Source: Leifsonia poae
GTDB taxonomy: Bacteria > Actinomycetota > Actinomycetes > Actinomycetales > Microbacteriaceae
Direction of reading: 5' to 3'
DNA: 64,000 nucleotides
NCBI RefSeq assembly: GCF_020009625.1
Contig: NZ_JAIHLP010000002.1
Span: 434,001 to 498,000, forward strand
The position numbers were made by a program, and so were the translations under genes. The notes beneath the pieces are model-generated. The model was not told where the DNA came from and did not search any database. It saw only the letters and a program-made list of their open reading frames with translations. Positions 53,171-62,059 of the stretch are shown in pieces. The stretch's first letter is position 1. Every line of letters starts with the position of its first letter.

Positions 53171-53227
53171 ACCGGACGTCAGCGGCGAGCCCGGACATCA
53201 GCGGCGAGCCCGGACATCAGCGGCGAT
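53171..53227. repeat. Three tandem copies of a 19-bp repeat
   Basis: The unit is CCCGGACATCAGCGGCGAG, with the first copy differing at two positions (A for the leading C, and GACGTC for GACATC). The array overlaps the last codons of the DUF1707 gene (stop at 53217) and lies in the spacer after the VIT-type gene. Its role is unknown. Confidence 0.75.
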
Positions 53228-53696
53228 ACCGGTCGCCATCGGTGCCGTAGACGAAAGCGCCGGTGATCGGCACCAGAAGGAACCAGAGCCAGCTGTAGCC
53301 GTACCCCCAGATCGCGCTCGTCGCGAAGAAGAGGATGAGGGAGATGAACGGCACGATCGACACGACGGCGAGGCCCCAGCGGCCATAGTGGTGCGGCGGC
53401 GGTCTGTGCTCGTCGAGAGGGGCGGAGTCGGCCCCGCCCGCCCGGGCACCGGCCGAGGCGGCCGTCTGGTGCGGGCCTCCGACGGGATCGAGATCGACCC
53501 TGCCGGGGAGATCGACGAACAACGGGGCGAGATCGCCCCGGGTGACGGACGCCCGGGCAGCCTGAACCCGTGTCTGCAGTTCGGCGTCAGTCAGCCTGCC
53601 ATCGGCCGCGTGGGTCTGCAGCGCGGCGACAGCCCGCTCGCGCTCATCGTGGCTGAGACGCAGCGACGCGCTGGAGGGATCCGAGAAATCCGTCAT
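53217..53696 (-). CDS. DUF1707-domain membrane protein
   Basis: The product is 159 aa. The N-terminal DUF1707 module (LRLSHDERERAVAALQTHAADGRLTDAELQTRV) is followed by a proline-rich linker and two membrane helices (LAVVSIVPFISLILFFATSA and YSWLWFLLVPITGAFVYG). The function is unknown. It diverges from the DUF6504 gene across a LexA palindrome. Confidence 0.85.
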   Translation of the reverse strand: MTDFSDPSSASLRLSHDERERAVAALQTHAADGRLTDAELQTRVQAARASVTRGDLAPLFVDLPGRVDLDPVGGPHQTAASAGARAGGADSAPLDEHRPPPHHYGRWGLAVVSIVPFISLILFFATSAIWGYGYSWLWFLLVPITGAFVYGTDGDRYRR

Positions 53697-53742
53697 GTCG
53701 TCAGTATGCCAGGGAGCGGATCGGCGGCGAAGGTTCTACAAT

Positions 53743-53770
53743 CGTGAATCGAACATATGTTCGATTCACG
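53743..53770. promoter_or_regulatory. LexA/SOS box in a 28-bp perfect palindrome
   Basis: The core TCGAACATATGTTCGA (53749-53764) matches the actinobacterial LexA consensus, and the symmetry extends perfectly over 53743-53770. TACAAT at 53737-53742 is a good -10 directly before it, 46 bp from the DUF6504 ATG. LexA binding here would block that promoter. Confidence 0.85.
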
Positions 53771-53787
53771 GATGCGAGGGAAGACAC

Positions 53788-54077
53788 ATGACGGAGATCC
53801 ACGAGGCCGTCGCCGTCTGGACCACCGACGACGGGATACCGACGCGACTCGTCTGGCGCACGACGCGCTACCGGGTGACCGATACGCCGACCGTATGGGC
53901 GGAGGTGTGCGCCTGGTGGCGCCCCTTCGGCGAACATCGTTACAGCATCGGTACCATCCCCGCGAGATCGGCGGCTGGCGCTTTCAGGCCACCGACGATC
54001 GGGGCGTCGCCCGCGTCTTCGACGTGCGGCACGATGACGAACGGCACAGCTGGCAGCTGGTGAGGATCTTCGACTGA
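53788..54077 (+). pseudogene. DUF6504-like protein, split by a single-base frameshift
   Basis: From the ATG at 53788 the protein reads MTEIHEAVAVWTTDDGIPTRLVWRTTRYRVTDTPTVWAEVCAWW, the normal DUF6504 start. The conserved rest (REIGGWRFQATDDRGVARVFDVRHDDERHSWQLVRIFD, stop 54077) lies one frame back. Adding one C to CCCC at 53958-53961 rejoins the halves. The family usually lies next to mutasome genes. It may be intact in the organism if the base was lost in sequencing. Confidence 0.7.
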
Positions 54078-54124
54078 GGGCGTGCCTCCCCCGGCACGCG
54101 CCCACGGCAAACTACTCTCACCGG

Positions 54125-54964
54125 GTGAGCTACGACCCCTACGGATCCGATGTCCTGGCCGGCGATTGGAAGAACGCCGGCCGCAAACCCGTTCCGACGG
54201 TTCCCGTCGTCCGCGACCTCGTGGTCGAAGACGCGGCCACCGGGTTCTGCGGAGCGGTGACGCGCCTGGAGGCCCAGACCGTGGAACTCGAGGATTATTT
54301 CGGCAAGAAGCGGGTGTTCCCGCTCGGCGGCGGGTTCCTGATCGACGGCGAGCCGGTGACCCTGGTCTACCCGAAGAAGTCCGACGACGGCACCCGGGCG
54401 CGCACCGCATCCGGCTCCTTCGCTGTGACCGGCCAGAAAGCCCGTGTGGCGCGGGCCAGCCGCATCTTCGTGGAGGGCCGGCACGACGCCGAGCTGGTCG
54501 AACGCGTCTGGGGCGACGATCTGCGGGTGGAGGGCGTCGTCGTCGAATACCTCGAAGGCGTGGACGATCTGGATGCGATCGTGCGGGAGTTCGCCCCCGA
54601 CCGCGATCGGCGGATCGGCGTTCTGGTCGACCATCTCGTCCCGGGCTCCAAGGAGAGCCGGATAGCCCAGACGGTGGCGCGGGGGCCGTTCGGCGACCAC
54701 GTCCTCGTGGTCGGGCATCCATTCATCGACATCTGGCAGGCGGTGAGACCCGAGCGGGTGGGCCTGGTCGCCTGGCCGGACATCCCGCGCTCGATCGAGT
54801 GGAAGCACGGGATCTGCGACGCCCTCGGGCTCCCGCACGAAAGCCAGGCCGATGTGGCGAGAGCCTGGAAGAAGATCCTCGGTTCCGTGCGCGGATTCGG
54901 CGATCTGGAGCCGGAGCTCCTCGGGCGCGTCGAGCACCTCATCGACTTCGTCACCGAGTCTTGA
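54125..54964 (+). CDS. DUF3097-family protein
   Basis: The product is 279 aa from a GTG. The family layout is seen: [42 protein letters not shown], then [43 protein letters not shown] and [19 protein letters not shown]. The EGRHDAELV and DHLVPG segments resemble a TOPRIM-like fold. The function is unknown. It sits between the DUF6504 gene and cspA. Confidence 0.85.
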   Translation: MSYDPYGSDVLAGDWKNAGRKPVPTVPVVRDLVVEDAATGFCGAVTRLEAQTVELEDYFGKKRVFPLGGGFLIDGEPVTLVYPKKSDDGTRARTASGSFAVTGQKARVARASRIFVEGRHDAELVERVWGDDLRVEGVVVEYLEGVDDLDAIVREFAPDRDRRIGVLVDHLVPGSKESRIAQTVARGPFGDHVLVVGHPFIDIWQAVRPERVGLVAWPDIPRSIEWKHGICDALGLPHESQADVARAWKKILGSVRGFGDLEPELLGRVEHLIDFVTES

Positions 54965-54977
54965 GCCCCGGAATGGG

Positions 54978-55005
54978 TGGACTTTCCGTTCTCTGCCGGT
55001 AGGCT
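54978..55005 (+). promoter_or_regulatory. Probable promoter of cspA with long 5' leader
   Basis: TGGACT (54978-54983) and TAGGCT (55000-55005) are 16 bp apart. Transcription would start near 55012, leaving a leader of about 130 bases before the ATG at 55143, as is usual for cold-shock genes. Confidence 0.5.
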
Positions 55006-55142
55006 GGTGCTACGCCGCGTGTTTTGCATGTGTTGGAGCGGTACGTCCCGAACCCGGAGCGTTGCCACCTTTTCAGGAGCAGGCTTACAACACGCAGCGA
55101 GGCTCCGACGTTCGGAGTCGCAATTACGCTCCTGGAGGAGAC

Positions 55143-55346
55143 ATGGCAACAGGTACGGTCAAATGGTTCAACGCTGAAAAGGGATTCGGCTTCATCGCCC
55201 CCGACGATGGCGGCGCTGACGTCTTCGCTCACTACTCGGCGATCACCACGGGCGGCTACCGCTCGCTGGAGGAGAACCAGAAGGTCGAGTTCGAGGTGAC
55301 TCAGGGTCCGAAGGGCCTGCAGGCGGAGAACATTCGCCCGCTCTAG
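55143..55346 (+). CDS. cspA: Cold-shock protein
   Basis: The product is 67 aa. The RNA-binding motifs [21 protein letters not shown] (RNP1) and DVFAHYSAI (RNP2) are intact, as are the closing strands [21 protein letters not shown]. It is an RNA chaperone. A GGAGGA ribosome site lies before the ATG and a terminator after the gene. Confidence 0.96.
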   Translation: MATGTVKWFNAEKGFGFIAPDDGGADVFAHYSAITTGGYRSLEENQKVEFEVTQGPKGLQAENIRPL

Positions 55347-55359
55347 TCAAGAACTCGTG

Positions 55360-55391
55360 AAGGGGTCGGACCGCGAGGTCCGGCCCCTTTT
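55360..55391 (+). terminator. Intrinsic terminator after cspA
   Basis: AAGGGGTCGGAC pairs with GTCCGGCCCCTT (one G-U) around a 6-base loop, followed by TT. It is 14 bases after the stop codon. Confidence 0.85.
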
Positions 55392-55492
55392 CGTCGCCCT
55401 GGGGGCCGCGACGGGGATTTCCCAGGGCATTCCCAGCCAGATGCGGCATAGCCGGATCGGGTGCCGCCTCAGCCGAAAAGCATTTGCTATCG

Positions 55493-55508
55493 TCGAACAT
55501 ATGTTCGA
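55493..55508. promoter_or_regulatory. LexA/SOS box of the mutasome operon
   Basis: The perfect 16-bp TCGAACATATGTTCGA is identical to the core of the box at 53749-53764. It overlaps a -10 element TATCGT (55488-55493) and lies 10 bp before the imuA' start, so LexA would block transcription of imuA'-imuB-dnaE2. Confidence 0.88.
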
Positions 55509-55518
55509 AACTTGAAGG

Positions 55519-56250
55519 GTGTTCACGACCGTCGCCGCCCTCGCCTCCCCGGCACCCGACCGGGCGCAGGTGCACGAGCTGCAGTCGCGCATCCGGCAGA
55601 TGCAGGCGACCAAACTCGAGAGCCGCGGGCTGGAGACGCATCCGGCTCTCGCCTCACTGCTGCCGGGCGGCTCGCTGAAAGCCGGCGCCGCCTACTCGGT
55701 GCGCGGGTCGACGACACTCGTCATGGCGATGCTGGCGGGCCCTTCCGGTGCCGGAGCCTGGTGCGGGGTCGTCGGGATGCCCGACTTCGGGGCCGAGGCC
55801 GCCGGGCGATTCGGTATCGACCTGGAACGGCTCGTGCTGGTCCCACACCCCGGCGAGCACTGGCTCACGGTGACGGCCGCGATCGTGGATGTGCTGAGCG
55901 TGGTGGTCGTCGTCCCGTCGACCGCGGCGCGCGATGCCGACGTGGCCCGGCTCACCGCCCGACTGCGGCAGCGCGAGAGCACCCTCATCGTCGTCGGCGA
56001 CTGGCCGCAGGTGGAGGCGACCCTCACCGTCGCCCACAGCGGCTGGGACGGTCTGGGCGCCGGCGTCGGCGCTCTCTCCTCCCGCCGCGTCACCGTGGAG
56101 TCCGCCGCCCGCGGCGGATCCGGCTCGCCGCGTCGGGCCGAGCTGTGGTTGCCCGATCTCCGCGAGACCTTCCGCGCCGCCGACACCGATGGTGCCGGCC
56201 GCGCGCAACACGCCGGCCGTGAGCGCCCCGCTCTGGAGGCGGTGGGCTGA
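55519..56250 (+). CDS. imuA': ImuA'-like mutasome protein
   Basis: The product is 243 aa from a GTG. The degenerate RecA/SulA-like core has HPALASLLPGGSLKAGAAYSVRGSTTLVMAMLAGPSGAGAWCGVVGMPDFGAEAAGRFGIDLERLVLVPHPG. It bridges the inactive polymerase ImuB and other partners in translesion synthesis. Its stop abuts the imuB GTG (TGAGTG). The gene lies directly behind the LexA box. Confidence 0.9.
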   Translation: MFTTVAALASPAPDRAQVHELQSRIRQMQATKLESRGLETHPALASLLPGGSLKAGAAYSVRGSTTLVMAMLAGPSGAGAWCGVVGMPDFGAEAAGRFGIDLERLVLVPHPGEHWLTVTAAIVDVLSVVVVVPSTAARDADVARLTARLRQRESTLIVVGDWPQVEATLTVAHSGWDGLGAGVGALSSRRVTVESAARGGSGSPRRAELWLPDLRETFRAADTDGAGRAQHAGRERPALEAVG

Positions 56251-57798
56251 GTGCGGGTGACGAGGGCGATGGTGCTGTGGTGCCCGGACTGGCCGGTGAC
56301 CGCCGCGATCCGGGCACGGGAGCTTCCCGACGACGCACCGGTGGTGCTCGTGGAGGGCGGCCTCGTCTTCGCCTGCTCGGCGGCGGCCAGGGCCGACGGG
56401 GTGAGACGGGGGCTGCGCATCCGGGAGGCCCAGTCCCGATGCACCCAGGTGCTGGTGCTCCCCTACGACCCGGTGCAAGATGCGCGGGCCTTCGAGCCGG
56501 TGCTCGCCGCCATCGAAGAGATCGCTCCGGGAACGCAGCCGGTCCGTCCCGGAACCGTCGTGCTGCGAGCACGGGGGCCGGCCCGCTACTACGGCGGGGA
56601 AGAGAGGGCCGCCACCGAGCTGCTGCGCTGTCTGGAGGGTCTCGGCATCCCGGACGCGCGTATCGGTATCGCCGACGGGCCGTTCGCCGCCGAGCAGGCT
56701 GCCCGCCGCACCGGGGCCGAGCGCGTGCGCGTGATCCCGGCGGGCGACTCCCCCGCCTTCCTGTCGCCGTTGCCGGTGGCGACGCTCGGGCAGGAGGAGC
56801 TGACGCCGCTGTTCCTGCGGTTGGGCATCCACCGGCTCGGCGATCTCGCCGCACTCGACCGCACAGATGTGCGTCACCGGTTCGGCGCGCTCGGAGAGCG
56901 TTGTCACACGCTGGCGAGCGGGCTCGACGACACCGCCGTCGTGCCGCGCACGCCGCCGAAACAGCTCGACCGGGCGATCGAGTTCGAGCCGCCGCTCGAC
57001 AGGGTGGACCAGGTCACGTTCGCCTTCCGTGCCACCGCCGAGACCTTCATCGCCGGGCTCACCAAGGCGGGACTGGTGTGCACCTCGGTGCGCATCGAGG
57101 TCACCGACGAACGAGGGAAGACGGGCGAACGCACCTGGCTGCACCCGCGGCTGTTCTCCGCCGGCGACGTGGTAGACAGAGTGCGCTGGCAGCTGCAGGG
57201 CAGCGGTGCGATCGACAGCGGTCTCGGCTCCCCCGTCGTGCGGGTGCTCGTCGCCCCCGAGGCCGTCGACGACATCGGTCACCATGAAGACGGGCTCTGG
57301 GGCGGCGGCGCGGATGAGCGCATCCACCACGGCCTCTCCCGCGTGCAGAGCATGCTCGGGCACGATGCGGTCGTCACCGCGACGATCGGCGGCGGCCGAG
57401 CACCGGCCGAACGGCGGGTGCTCGTGCCCTGGGGCGATCGGGCCGTCGGCGCCGCCCGAGCGGAACAGCCCTGGCCCGGGAGCCTGCCGGCGCCGGCGCC
57501 GGCGACCGTGTTCGAGGCACCGCTCACCGTGGCCGTGCTCGATGAAAGCGGCCGACCGGTGGCGGTGGATGCGCGGGGCTCGGTCACCGCGCCCCTCGCC
57601 CGGTTCTCCCCCACCGCATCCGCCCGCGACGCTCGCGAGGTGAATGCCTGGGCCGGGCCGTGGCCGGTGCGCGAACGCTGGTGGGATGCCGCTCTGGCCC
57701 GCACCGTTCAGCGGTTCCAGGTGGTCGACGCCGACGGCACCGCCTGGCTGCTCGTGCTCGACGGCACCGATTGGCGTGCGGAGGCCCGCTATGACTAG
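56251..57798 (+). CDS. imuB: ImuB, Y-family polymerase-like mutasome scaffold
   Basis: The product is 515 aa. The Y-family fold is visible (VLWCPDWPVTAAIRARELPDDAPVVLVEGGLVFACSAAARADGVRRGLRIREA), but the catalytic Asp/Glu pattern is absent, as expected of ImuB, which is not a polymerase. The finger/thumb part follows, and the C-terminal tail should carry the ImuA'/DnaE2 contacts. It starts immediately after imuA' and ends 14 bp before dnaE2. Confidence 0.92.
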   Translation: MRVTRAMVLWCPDWPVTAAIRARELPDDAPVVLVEGGLVFACSAAARADGVRRGLRIREAQSRCTQVLVLPYDPVQDARAFEPVLAAIEEIAPGTQPVRPGTVVLRARGPARYYGGEERAATELLRCLEGLGIPDARIGIADGPFAAEQAARRTGAERVRVIPAGDSPAFLSPLPVATLGQEELTPLFLRLGIHRLGDLAALDRTDVRHRFGALGERCHTLASGLDDTAVVPRTPPKQLDRAIEFEPPLDRVDQVTFAFRATAETFIAGLTKAGLVCTSVRIEVTDERGKTGERTWLHPRLFSAGDVVDRVRWQLQGSGAIDSGLGSPVVRVLVAPEAVDDIGHHEDGLWGGGADERIHHGLSRVQSMLGHDAVVTATIGGGRAPAERRVLVPWGDRAVGAARAEQPWPGSLPAPAPATVFEAPLTVAVLDESGRPVAVDARGSVTAPLARFSPTASARDAREVNAWAGPWPVRERWWDAALARTVQRFQVVDADGTAWLLVLDGTDWRAEARYD

Positions 57799-57812
57799 CC
57801 ACGGGAGCGACG

Positions 57813-60800
57813 ATGGGCTGGAATAACCCGCCGATCCCGTGGGCCGAGTTCGAACGACGATTGTCGGGCACGCGCACCGGCGAGCAGGAGGAGGAACGGC
57901 CGACCTCGCGCAAACGGGCCGCGTATGTTCCGCCCCCACTGCCGCCGGAACAGCCGGAGGACGACGCCGGCCACGTTCCTTACGCCGAACTGCACGCGCA
58001 CTCGAACTTCAGTTTCCTGGACGGCGCCAGCTCGCCGGAGGAACTGCTCGAGGAGGCGACCCGGCTGCGGCTGCACGCCCTCGCGATCACCGATCACGAC
58101 GGCTTCTACGGCGTCGTTCGTCTGGCCGAGGCGGCGGAAGCGTACGACCGGGTGAAGACGGTGTTCGGCGCCGAACTGTCGCTGCAGCTCAGCAGACCCC
58201 AGAACGGGGAGGCCGACCCGGAGGGCAGCCACCTCGTGGTGCTCGCCCGGCGGCAGGAGGGGTATCACCGGCTGGCGGCGGCCCTCACCGACGGGCAACT
58301 CGCCGGCGAAGAGAAAGGGCGCCCCCGGTACGACCTCGAGGGCCTCGCCCAGCAGGCCGGCGGCGAGTGGACCGTCCTCACCGGCTGCCGCAAAGGCGAG
58401 GTGCGCCGAGCGCTCGCATCCGGCGGCGAGGAGGCGGCCGAACGCGAAGTCGCCCGACTGGCCGAGCTGTTCGGGCGGGAGGCCGTGCTCGTCGAGCTCA
58501 TCGACCACGGCAACCCGCGCGACACGACCGACAACGACACACTCGCCCGCATCGCCGGGCGGCTCGGGATGCCGGTGGTCGCCACCAACAACGTGCACTA
58601 CGCCTCCCCGGCGCAACACCCGCTCGCCGCCGCCCTCTCGGCCGTGCGTGCCCGGCGGAGCCTCGACGAGATGGACGGCTGGCTGCCCGCCTCCGACGCC
58701 GCCCACCTGCGCAGCGGGCGCGAGATGGCCGCCCGGTTCGGCCGCTACCCGGGGGCCGTCGAGCGCACGGTCGAGGTGGCCGACGACCTCTCCTTCCGGT
58801 TGCGCAGCGCACGGCCGAAACTGCCGAGGCAGGAGGTTCCCGACGGGCACACGCCGATGAGCTGGCTGCGCGAGCTGACCTGGCGCGGCGCTGCCGAACG
58901 CTATCCCGATCTCGACACCGACCCCCTTCACCAGAAACGCACCCGGATCGAGCACGAGTTGAAGGTGATCGAAGAGAAGGACTTCCCCGGCTACTTCCTC
59001 ATCGTGAACGACATCGTGAGGTACGCCCGCGAGCGGGACATCCTCTGCCAGGGGCGAGGCTCGGCCGCGAGCTCGGCGGTCTGCTACGTGCTCGGCATCA
59101 CGGCGGTCGACGCGATCCGCTACCACCTGCCGTTCGAGCGGTTCCTCTCCAGCATGCGCGACGAGGAACCCGACATCGACGTCGACTTCGACTCCGACCG
59201 GCGTGAGGAGGTCATCCAGTACGTCTACAGCAAGTACGGCAGGCACAACGCCGCGCAGGTGGCCAATGTGATCAGCTACCGCCCCAAGAACGCCGTGCGC
59301 GACATGGCCAAAGCCCTCGGATTCAGCCCCGGCCAGCAGGACGCCTGGTCGAAGCAGATCGACACCTGGGGCTCCATCCAGACCACGGCCGACCACGACA
59401 TCCCGGAGCCGGTGGTCGAGCTCGCGCAGCAGGTGCTGAAGTTCCCCCGGCATCTGGGCATCCACTCCGGCGGCATGGTGCTGACCGACCGGCCGGTGGG
59501 CGAGGTGTGCCCCATCGAGCACGCCCGCATGGAGAACCGCACCGTGCTTCAGTGGGACAAAGACGATTGCGCCTGGATGGGTTTGGTCAAGTTCGACCTG
59601 CTCGGCCTCGGCATTCTGAGCGCCCTGCACTATTCGATGGCCGTGATCGCGGAGTCGCTCGGCGAGCGATTGACGCTGGACAGCATCCCGAAAGAAGAGC
59701 AGGGCGTCTACGACATGCTGGCCCGGGCAGACGCGATCGGCGTGTTCCAGGTGGAGAGCCGGGCGCAGATGGGCACGCTGCCGCGCCTGCGGCCCCGAGG
59801 GTTCTACGACCTGGCCATCGAGATCGCGCTCATCCGGCCGGGACCGATCCAGGGCGGAGCGGTGCACCCGTACATCCGGCGGAAGACCGGCGAGGAGCAG
59901 GTGAGCTACGCGCACAAAAAGCTCGAGCCGGTGCTGGAGCGCACCCTCGGCGTTCCGCTCTTCCAGGAACAGCTGATGCAGATGGCGATGGCGATCGGCG
60001 GATTCGACGCCGCCGACGCCGACCAGCTGCGCCGCGCGATGGGCTCCAAACGCGGGGTGGAGAAGATCAGCCGGTTGCGCGCGAAGCTCTACGAGGGCAT
60101 GGCCGCGAACGGTCTCACCGGCGACGAAGCCGACGCCATCTACGCCAAGATCGAGGCGTTCGCCAATTTCGGTTTCGCCGAGAGCCACTCCCTCAGTTTC
60201 GCGCTGCTCGTCTACGCCAGCTCCTGGCTCAAGCTGCACTACCCCGGCGCCTTCCTCGCCGGGCTTCTACGCGCGCAACCGATGGGGTTCTACTCTCCGC
60301 GCACCCTCACCGCGGATGCACGCCGGCACGGTGTCGTGGTCCACCGGCCGGATATCCACCGCTCCGGCGTCTTCCCCGTGCTGGAGGCTCTCGACGACGC
60401 CACAACCGGACCGACCGGTTCAAACGTTTGCCTCGAGCGCACCCAACCCCCGGTCGCCCCGCTGCCGACTCCGGGCGGAAAGCCGCTGCCCGCCCCGCAG
60501 ATCCCGCTCGACTACGACAGGCACCGTCGCGACGCCGGCCACGCAGTGCGGCTGGGCCTCGCCGGGGTCGCCTCGATCGGCGAGAAGCTGGCCGCGCGCA
60601 TCGTCGCCGAGCGGGAGCAGCACGGACGGTTCACCGACCTCGGCGACCTGAACCGCCGGGTCGGCCTCAGCGCGGCCCAGCTGGAGGCTCTCGCGACCGC
60701 CGGCGCCTTCGACGGGCTCGGGCTCACCCGACGGCAGGCCATCTGGGAGGCGGGACCGGCAGCGCAGGAGAAGCCGGAGTTTCTCACCGGCACGACGATC

Positions 60801-61244
60801 GCGGTGCAGCCTCCACTGCTGCCGTTCCTCTCCCCCGCCGAACAGCTGGCTTCCGACCTGTGGGCGACGGGGATCTCTCCGGACGATCACCCGATCGGCT
60901 TCCTTCGGCCGCAGCTGAGTGAGCGCGGGGTCTACCCGGCCGAGCAGCTCCCGTTCGCCGAGTCCGGGCGCCGCATCGAGGTGGGCGGTGTCGTGACCCA
61001 CCGCCAGCGCCCGCAGACCGCCGGCGGCGTCACCTTTCTCAACCTGGAGGACGAGACCGGACTGGTGAACATCATCTGCCCGCAGGGCGTCTGGAACCGC
61101 TACCGCCGGGTGGCTCGGGAGGCACCGGCCATGATCATCCGGGGCATCCTGGAACGGTCGCACGAGGGGGTCGTCAACCTGATCGCCGACCGGATGGAAG
61201 CACTGACGGTGGGGATGCGCACCACCTCACGCGACTTCCGGTGA
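57813..61244 (+). CDS. dnaE2: Error-prone DNA polymerase DnaE2 (ImuC)
   Basis: The product is 1143 aa. An N-terminal PHP domain (YAELHAHSNFSFLDGASSPEELLEEATRLRLHALAITDHDGFYG) precedes the polymerase core with DIDVDFDSDRREEVIQYVY (catalytic aspartates) and LIRPGPIQGGAVHPYIRRK. The C-terminal helix-hairpin-helix and OB parts follow (VNIICPQGVWNRYRR). It performs SOS mutagenesis with ImuA' and ImuB. The length is close to that of other DnaE2 proteins. Confidence 0.96.
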   Translation: MGWNNPPIPWAEFERRLSGTRTGEQEEERPTSRKRAAYVPPPLPPEQPEDDAGHVPYAELHAHSNFSFLDGASSPEELLEEATRLRLHALAITDHDGFYGVVRLAEAAEAYDRVKTVFGAELSLQLSRPQNGEADPEGSHLVVLARRQEGYHRLAAALTDGQLAGEEKGRPRYDLEGLAQQAGGEWTVLTGCRKGEVRRALASGGEEAAEREVARLAELFGREAVLVELIDHGNPRDTTDNDTLARIAGRLGMPVVATNNVHYASPAQHPLAAALSAVRARRSLDEMDGWLPASDAAHLRSGREMAARFGRYPGAVERTVEVADDLSFRLRSARPKLPRQEVPDGHTPMSWLRELTWRGAAERYPDLDTDPLHQKRTRIEHELKVIEEKDFPGYFLIVNDIVRYARERDILCQGRGSAASSAVCYVLGITAVDAIRYHLPFERFLSSMRDEEPDIDVDFDSDRREEVIQYVYSKYGRHNAAQVANVISYRPKNAVRDMAKALGFSPGQQDAWSKQIDTWGSIQTTADHDIPEPVVELAQQVLKFPRHLGIHSGGMVLTDRPVGEVCPIEHARMENRTVLQWDKDDCAWMGLVKFDLLGLGILSALHYSMAVIAESLGERLTLDSIPKEEQGVYDMLARADAIGVFQVESRAQMGTLPRLRPRGFYDLAIEIALIRPGPIQGGAVHPYIRRKTGEEQVSYAHKKLEPVLERTLGVPLFQEQLMQMAMAIGGFDAADADQLRRAMGSKRGVEKISRLRAKLYEGMAANGLTGDEADAIYAKIEAFANFGFAESHSLSFALLVYASSWLKLHYPGAFLAGLLRAQPMGFYSPRTLTADARRHGVVVHRPDIHRSGVFPVLEALDDATTGPTGSNVCLERTQPPVAPLPTPGGKPLPAPQIPLDYDRHRRDAGHAVRLGLAGVASIGEKLAARIVAEREQHGRFTDLGDLNRRVGLSAAQLEALATAGAFDGLGLTRRQAIWEAGPAAQEKPEFLTGTTIAVQPPLLPFLSPAEQLASDLWATGISPDDHPIGFLRPQLSERGVYPAEQLPFAESGRRIEVGGVVTHRQRPQTAGGVTFLNLEDETGLVNIICPQGVWNRYRRVAREAPAMIIRGILERSHEGVVNLIADRMEALTVGMRTTSRDFR

Positions 61245-61268
61245 CGCGGCGACGCGCCTGAGCCCGCC

Positions 61269-62048
61269 CTAATCGTCTTCGAACCGAAGATGCCGCACAC
61301 TGCGACCGTTGCGACGCACCAGTTTCAATGCCTCCACGCCGATCCGGATGTGCCGATCGACGAACTCGGCGGTCACACTGTGATCGCTCGCGGCCGTCTT
61401 CACCCCCTCGGGGATCATCGGCTGATCGGAGACCAGCAGCAGCGCCCCGCACGGGATGCGGTTGGCGAAGCCGGCCGCGAAGACCGTGGCGGTCTCCATG
61501 TCGACAGCCATGCAGCGCGTGCGCTGCAGGTACGCCTTGAACGTGTCGTCGTGCTCCCACACCCGCCGGTTCGTCGTGTAGACCGTGCCCGTCCAATAGT
61601 CGTAGCCGAAGTCCCGGATGGTCGTGGAGACACCGCGCTGCAACTGAAACGCCGGCAGGGCGGGAACCTCCGGCGGCAAATAGTCGTTCGAGGTCCCTTC
61701 CCCGCGGATCGCGGCGATCGGCAGCACGAGATCGCCGAGCCGGTTCTTCTTCTTCACCCCGCCGCATTTGCCGAGGAACAGCACCGCTTTCGGGCTCACC
61801 GCACTCAGCAGGTCCATGACTGTCGCAGCGTTGGGGCTGCCCATCCCGAAGTCGATCATCGTGATGCCGTCGGCGGTGGCGTTCGGCATCGGCCTGTCGA
61901 CACCGCGCACCTCCACCCCGTGCAGTCGCGCGAAGATCTCCACATAGTCGCCGAAGTTGGTCAGCAGCACATGGTCACCGAACTCGGCGAGCGGTGTCCC
62001 CGTGTAGCGCGGGAGCCAGTCGGAGACGATCTCCTGTTTGTCTTTCAT
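61269..62048 (-). CDS. amn: AMP nucleosidase
   Basis: I chose the ATG at 62048, giving 259 aa, the short catalytic form. Nucleoside-phosphorylase-like features are GITMIDFGMGSPNAATVMDLLSA, FLGKCGGVKKKNRLGDLVLPIAAIRGEGTSNDYLPPEVPALP and AVDMETATVFAAG, with the acid/base Asp in LLVSDQP. It splits AMP to adenine and ribose-5-phosphate, controlling adenylate pools. It converges with dnaE2. Confidence 0.9.
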   Translation of the reverse strand: MKDKQEIVSDWLPRYTGTPLAEFGDHVLLTNFGDYVEIFARLHGVEVRGVDRPMPNATADGITMIDFGMGSPNAATVMDLLSAVSPKAVLFLGKCGGVKKKNRLGDLVLPIAAIRGEGTSNDYLPPEVPALPAFQLQRGVSTTIRDFGYDYWTGTVYTTNRRVWEHDDTFKAYLQRTRCMAVDMETATVFAAGFANRIPCGALLLVSDQPMIPEGVKTAASDHSVTAEFVDRHIRIGVEALKLVRRNGRSVRHLRFEDD

Positions 62049-62059
62049 CGCATGTCCTC

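Noticed and set aside
57795..60239. 814-codon minus-strand frame opposite dnaE2
   Set aside because: Antisense shadow of DnaE2; no motifs.
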